From Candidatus Electrothrix aarhusensis (GTDB taxonomy: Bacteria; Desulfobacterota; Desulfobulbia; Desulfobulbales; Desulfobulbaceae), in the NCBI GenBank assembly GCA_004028505.1, contig MTKO01000055.1, positions 1-58,653 on the forward strand: a stretch of DNA of 58,653 bases, written 5' to 3'. The translations under genes were made by a program, and so were the position numbers. Shown here piece by piece: positions 56,027 through 58,653 of the stretch (positions are counted from its first letter, which is position 1; each line of letters opens with the position of its first letter). A model generated the notes under the pieces. It was given only the letters and a program-made list of their open reading frames with translations, was not told where the DNA came from and searched no databases.

Positions 56027-56971
56027 CTATGCTTTTGGAGGACGAACAACAGGTTTTTTACCGACCTGTTGCATGGTAGCCATAGCTGTGGCAACCATGC
56101 CGGAAACATCGGTCAGATTACCAGGCACAATCATGGTGTTATTTTCCTTGGCCAGCTTACCGAACTCGTCAATATATTTTTTAGCCACCTCAAGCCTTGC
56201 CGCCTCATGTCCTCCAGGTGATGCCAAAGCCTCACCGACCTTACGGATGCCAGCTGCTGTAGCTTCAGCAACTTTGAGGATCTCCTGGGCCCGACCTTCT
56301 GCCTCGTTGATCCGTTTCATTTTTTCACCCTCGGATTTAGCAATCGCCTCGGCCCGTTCACCTTCGGCTCGATTGATTACCGATTGTTTATCACCTTCTG
56401 ATCGCGCGATCTCGGCCCGCTTCTCCCGTTCCGCCTGCATCTGTTTTTCCATAGCATCCAGAACAGAACGAGGCGGCTGGATATCCTTGATCTCATAGCG
56501 CAGCACCTTGATGCCCCAGTTTTGAGCAGCATCGTCAATGGCTTCAACCACCTGCTGGTTCAAATTTTCACGGGCCTCAAAGGTGTTATCCAGACTAATT
56601 TTACCAATGGCGGAACGAAGTGAGGTCTGAGCCAGCTGGGAGGCAGCGAAATGATAATCATCAATCCCGTAGGCTGACTGACGTGAATTAACGACCTGGA
56701 TGTACATAATACCGTCAACTTCCAAAGTCACATTATCCGCTGTAATACAGGTCTGCCCGCCGATATCAACAGGGAATTCTTTCAGGTTCCGTTTATAGGC
56801 AATCTTATCAAAAAAAGGCCACAGAACATGAAAGCCCGCCTCAAGAGTAGTTCGGTATTTCCCCAGACGCTCAACAACATATTCATGCCTCTGAGGCACA
56901 ACAATCGCTGTTTTAAGCAGAATAACAACAATAAAAACAACAAAAACAATTACGCCGAATAACAATTCCAT
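56027..56971 (-). CDS. SPFH/stomatin-like membrane protein (QmcA type)
   Basis: A 314-residue protein: an N-terminal membrane helix (residues 3-22), an SPFH domain (about 26-190; VVPQRHEYVVERLGKYRTTL, LRSAIGKISLDNTFEAREN), then an Ala/Glu-rich coiled coil to about 270. Such proteins form large membrane microdomain assemblies and often partner with NfeD proteins; two NfeD genes lie directly upstream. The ribosome site GGAGG precedes the ATG at 56971. Confidence 0.93.
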   Translation of the reverse strand: MELLFGVIVFVVFIVVILLKTAIVVPQRHEYVVERLGKYRTTLEAGFHVLWPFFDKIAYKRNLKEFPVDIGGQTCITADNVTLEVDGIMYIQVVNSRQSAYGIDDYHFAASQLAQTSLRSAIGKISLDNTFEARENLNQQVVEAIDDAAQNWGIKVLRYEIKDIQPPRSVLDAMEKQMQAEREKRAEIARSEGDKQSVINRAEGERAEAIAKSEGEKMKRINEAEGRAQEILKVAEATAAGIRKVGEALASPGGHEAARLEVAKKYIDEFGKLAKENNTMIVPGNLTDVSGMVATAMATMQQVGKKPVVRPPKA

Positions 56972-57078
56972 GTGATTCCTCCAGTTAACTCACTTGTTTT
57001 CCTCATACTTCCTTCAGACTTTTCAACTCAGGTCGTGAATTTCAGCAAGGCAACAACGCCGAACAGCATTTCCCCATC

Positions 57079-57423
57079 TTACAGCTCCTTATCTGCATCG
57101 AAGGGACGAACATGAATAATCAGGCCCTTGCGCTCTACGATCTGCACAATCGTTTCCTCGGGTATTGGTTCCACTGCAACAGCCTGCCAAAAAGAGCCGC
57201 TGTATTTAATCTCCCCTTGACCTGGAGGAATAATCTCCTTGGTCACGACACCAGTGGGCAAGGTGAGCTTTGATGTTTCGGGATTTTCCTCTTTGGGATT
57301 TTCTTTAGCAAGTCCCCAGCAAAAAGGAAAAAAACCAATGCACTCAAGAAAAAGTCCAGCTAACCAAGTACCAACAATAACAGCTATGCCGACAAAAATG
57401 GCAAACCCAATCAGCTGTTCCAT
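57079..57423 (-). CDS. NfeD-like OB-fold membrane protein, second copy
   Basis: A 114-residue protein with one N-terminal hydrophobic helix (residues 5-35) and the C-terminal NfeD OB domain (TGVVTKEIIPPGQGEIKYSG, ETIVQIVERKGLIIHVRPF). It is a shortened paralogue of the upstream NfeD gene, sharing GSFWQA-V-EPIP and the C-terminal VQI-ERK pattern. Its ATG abuts the previous stop codon. NfeD proteins pair with SPFH proteins. Confidence 0.82.
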   Translation of the reverse strand: MEQLIGFAIFVGIAVIVGTWLAGLFLECIGFFPFCWGLAKENPKEENPETSKLTLPTGVVTKEIIPPGQGEIKYSGSFWQAVAVEPIPEETIVQIVERKGLIIHVRPFDADKEL

Positions 57424-57882
57424 TTATACTGTTTCTTCGATGCGCAGGGGGCAGACTTGAACAATGAGATTTTTTCTTTCGAGGATCTGAACGACTGTAT
57501 CCACAGGGATTGGCTCATCGGCTATTGCCTGCCAAAAAGAACCGCCGTATTTAACTCGGCCCAGACCTGGAGGCACAATAGCCTCTGTCACAATGCCGGT
57601 AGACGGAGTGGAATCCACATTAACTGAATCATTTTCCTTACTGGAATCACCGTGAAAAACAGAGCGAAGCCATGATCGAAGCGAGATAAGGGTAACAAGA
57701 GAGCTGATCAAGAAAATGATCATCTGAACGGTCAACGACACATCGGTCAAGGCTAGCACCGAAGCTGTACACCAAGCCCCAACACCGAGGAAGAAGAGAA
57801 TAAAGCTCGGAAGAATAAGCTCCGTAACAAAAAACACCACTCCCAGAAGAAACCAGATAAGAACAGGAGAAACAAATTCCAT
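57424..57882 (-). CDS. NfeD-family membrane protein, first copy
   Basis: A 152-residue protein with about three hydrophobic helices (residues 5-77), a charged linker and the OB domain (TGIVTEAIVPPGLGRVKYGG, DTVVQILERKNLIVQVCPL). It is a short NfeD without the protease domain. The GGGAG ribosome site is upstream of the ATG. With the next NfeD copy and the SPFH gene it forms a run of three genes likely acting in one membrane assembly. Confidence 0.87.
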   Translation of the reverse strand: MEFVSPVLIWFLLGVVFFVTELILPSFILFFLGVGAWCTASVLALTDVSLTVQMIIFLISSLVTLISLRSWLRSVFHGDSSKENDSVNVDSTPSTGIVTEAIVPPGLGRVKYGGSFWQAIADEPIPVDTVVQILERKNLIVQVCPLRIEETV

Positions 57883-58071
57883 ATCTACTCCCTACAACAA
57901 AGTTTGATTTTTATCTCCATTAGCTCATAACAGTATAATGTTTTCGAGAGAAAAGCAAACGAAAGGCATCAGGTGATAAAAGGAGGAGCAAAAAACGCGG
58001 AAAGAATGCCGACCGACATGGCAAACATGGCAATAAACGGTGGGGGCTCTGTATGGGTAGACCAGAATTTT

Positions 58072-58653
58072 TTAATCCGCAGGCCTTGGTGACGGCGGAT
58101 AATAAGCAGACGACTGTTGCGCCAGCTGTTTAGTCCAAACCAGAATTCGCGCGAACAGATTATTCATGTTCAAGCCGATGCCAGCTGTATTTGGATTCAG
58201 TTCAAACATAGTCTTTATCCCTTCTGCTATAGCCCCCCTGTCGTCAAAATGCTTGTCAATCTTTAGCAACATGTTCAACAATTCATCCTTATTCATCGGC
58301 TGTACCAGGCAAAGTAACTCATGCACGCTGTATACCTTTGTTGAACCGGAGGGAATATATTTATCCATGCCATTTTTCGCGTATTCCAACAAGGTAGCAT
58401 AGTCAGCGCTGACGTTTCGGGCATCAGGCACCGGCACCCGTTCCGTGACCTTGAGATTTTCAAAGCGGCTGTTTATTCCAGCAAACAGGTAGCGGAGATA
58501 GTGCAGATACTCCCTGCGGCGTTCGCCCTGCACCGAGATGTTGATCTGCCGGGCCTTGGTATCTTCCTTGATCAATGCCTGCGCACCGGGCAGGCTGTCT
58601 TCGAGCAGCACACCGGTGCGCCAGCAGGCCTGGGCCTTGATGTCTTTATGCGC
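58072..58653 (-). CDS. Roco (Roc-COR)-type protein, 3' end (partial)
   Basis: The frame is open to the window edge, so only the last 193 residues are seen. The visible start (AQACWRTGVLLED) followed by charged RQINISVQGERRREYLHYLR, the FAGINSRFENL helix and KVTERVPVPD resembles the end of a COR domain of Roco GTPases. The C-terminal 110 residues are a helical region rich in Leu, Asn and Lys (VHELLCLVQPMNKDELLNML) of unknown kind. The Roc GTPase motifs would lie outside the window and could not be checked. Confidence 0.6.
   Translation of the reverse strand, partial: AHKDIKAQACWRTGVLLEDSLPGAQALIKEDTKARQINISVQGERRREYLHYLRYLFAGINSRFENLKVTERVPVPDARNVSADYATLLEYAKNGMDKYIPSGSTKVYSVHELLCLVQPMNKDELLNMLLKIDKHFDDRGAIAEGIKTMFELNPNTAGIGLNMNNLFARILVWTKQLAQQSSAYYPPSPRPAD

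Overview
The window looks like chromosomal DNA of a Gram-negative, probably sulfate-reducing or cable-bacterium-like member of the Desulfobulbales (former Deltaproteobacteria). This is inferred from gene content, not from a marker gene: cobalamin (Cbi-type) genes, two B12-binding radical SAM proteins, a lipopolysaccharide Kdo transferase, an OmpA-type envelope protein, TrmFO, and a Wza/Wzx/Wzy-type polysaccharide locus. No rRNA, tRNA or CRISPR array was found.

Layout. 1-2527: 3' part of a long coiled-coil/OmpA protein, ending at a shared bidirectional terminator. 2647-5437 (minus): cbiET-cbiL-cbiF, three overlapping corrin-ring genes. 5833-19075 (plus): a polysaccharide export locus with a Wza-like lipoprotein, a Wzx-like flippase, an LpxL-like acyltransferase (frameshifted), a B12-radical SAM protein, an alkaline-phosphatase-superfamily enzyme (frameshifted), a Wzc-like copolymerase with a degenerate kinase P-loop, a Wzy/WaaL-like protein, a sulfotransferase, a glycoside hydrolase and a bile-acid-symporter-like carrier. 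19139-24360: YkgJ-type protein with a coupled 51-residue coiled-coil ORF, a PHP-type histidinol phosphatase (frameshifted), recN and an MnmA-like thiouridylase. 24342-28907 (minus): a compact operon of two acetyltransferase-like proteins, a B12-radical SAM protein, a methyltransferase and a YaiI/YqxD protein.

29081-32406 is the accessory hot spot. Two attC-like sites, each directly 3' of a low-GC minus-strand gene, form a short integron cassette array with no integrase in view. One cassette gene is RipA-like and the other carries a HEPN-like R-N-X4-H motif. Next to it sits a complete IS4-family element with 11-bp target duplications. A 198-bp MITE with the same ends and its own 11-bp duplication lies at 50584-50781, and a second, unrelated MITE-like element at 49197-49429.

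32431-58653 is mostly housekeeping: an AdoMetDC-like gene with an M18 aminopeptidase, carAB, an FMN flavoprotein, waaA, a cyclophilin-FKBP fusion, a universal stress protein, trmFO, coaX, a parC/gyrA-type topoisomerase gene, a Gfo/Idh oxidoreductase, livF, a CBS protein, nnrDE, a MORN protein, SPFH plus two NfeD proteins, and the 3' end of a Roco-type gene.

A window-wide oddity: eight genes, including carB, waaA and trmFO, are each broken by the apparent loss of exactly one base, mostly in short homopolymers. Because some of these genes should be indispensable, assembly or sequencing error is the likeliest cause, and the eight are best read as full-length genes until raw reads are checked.
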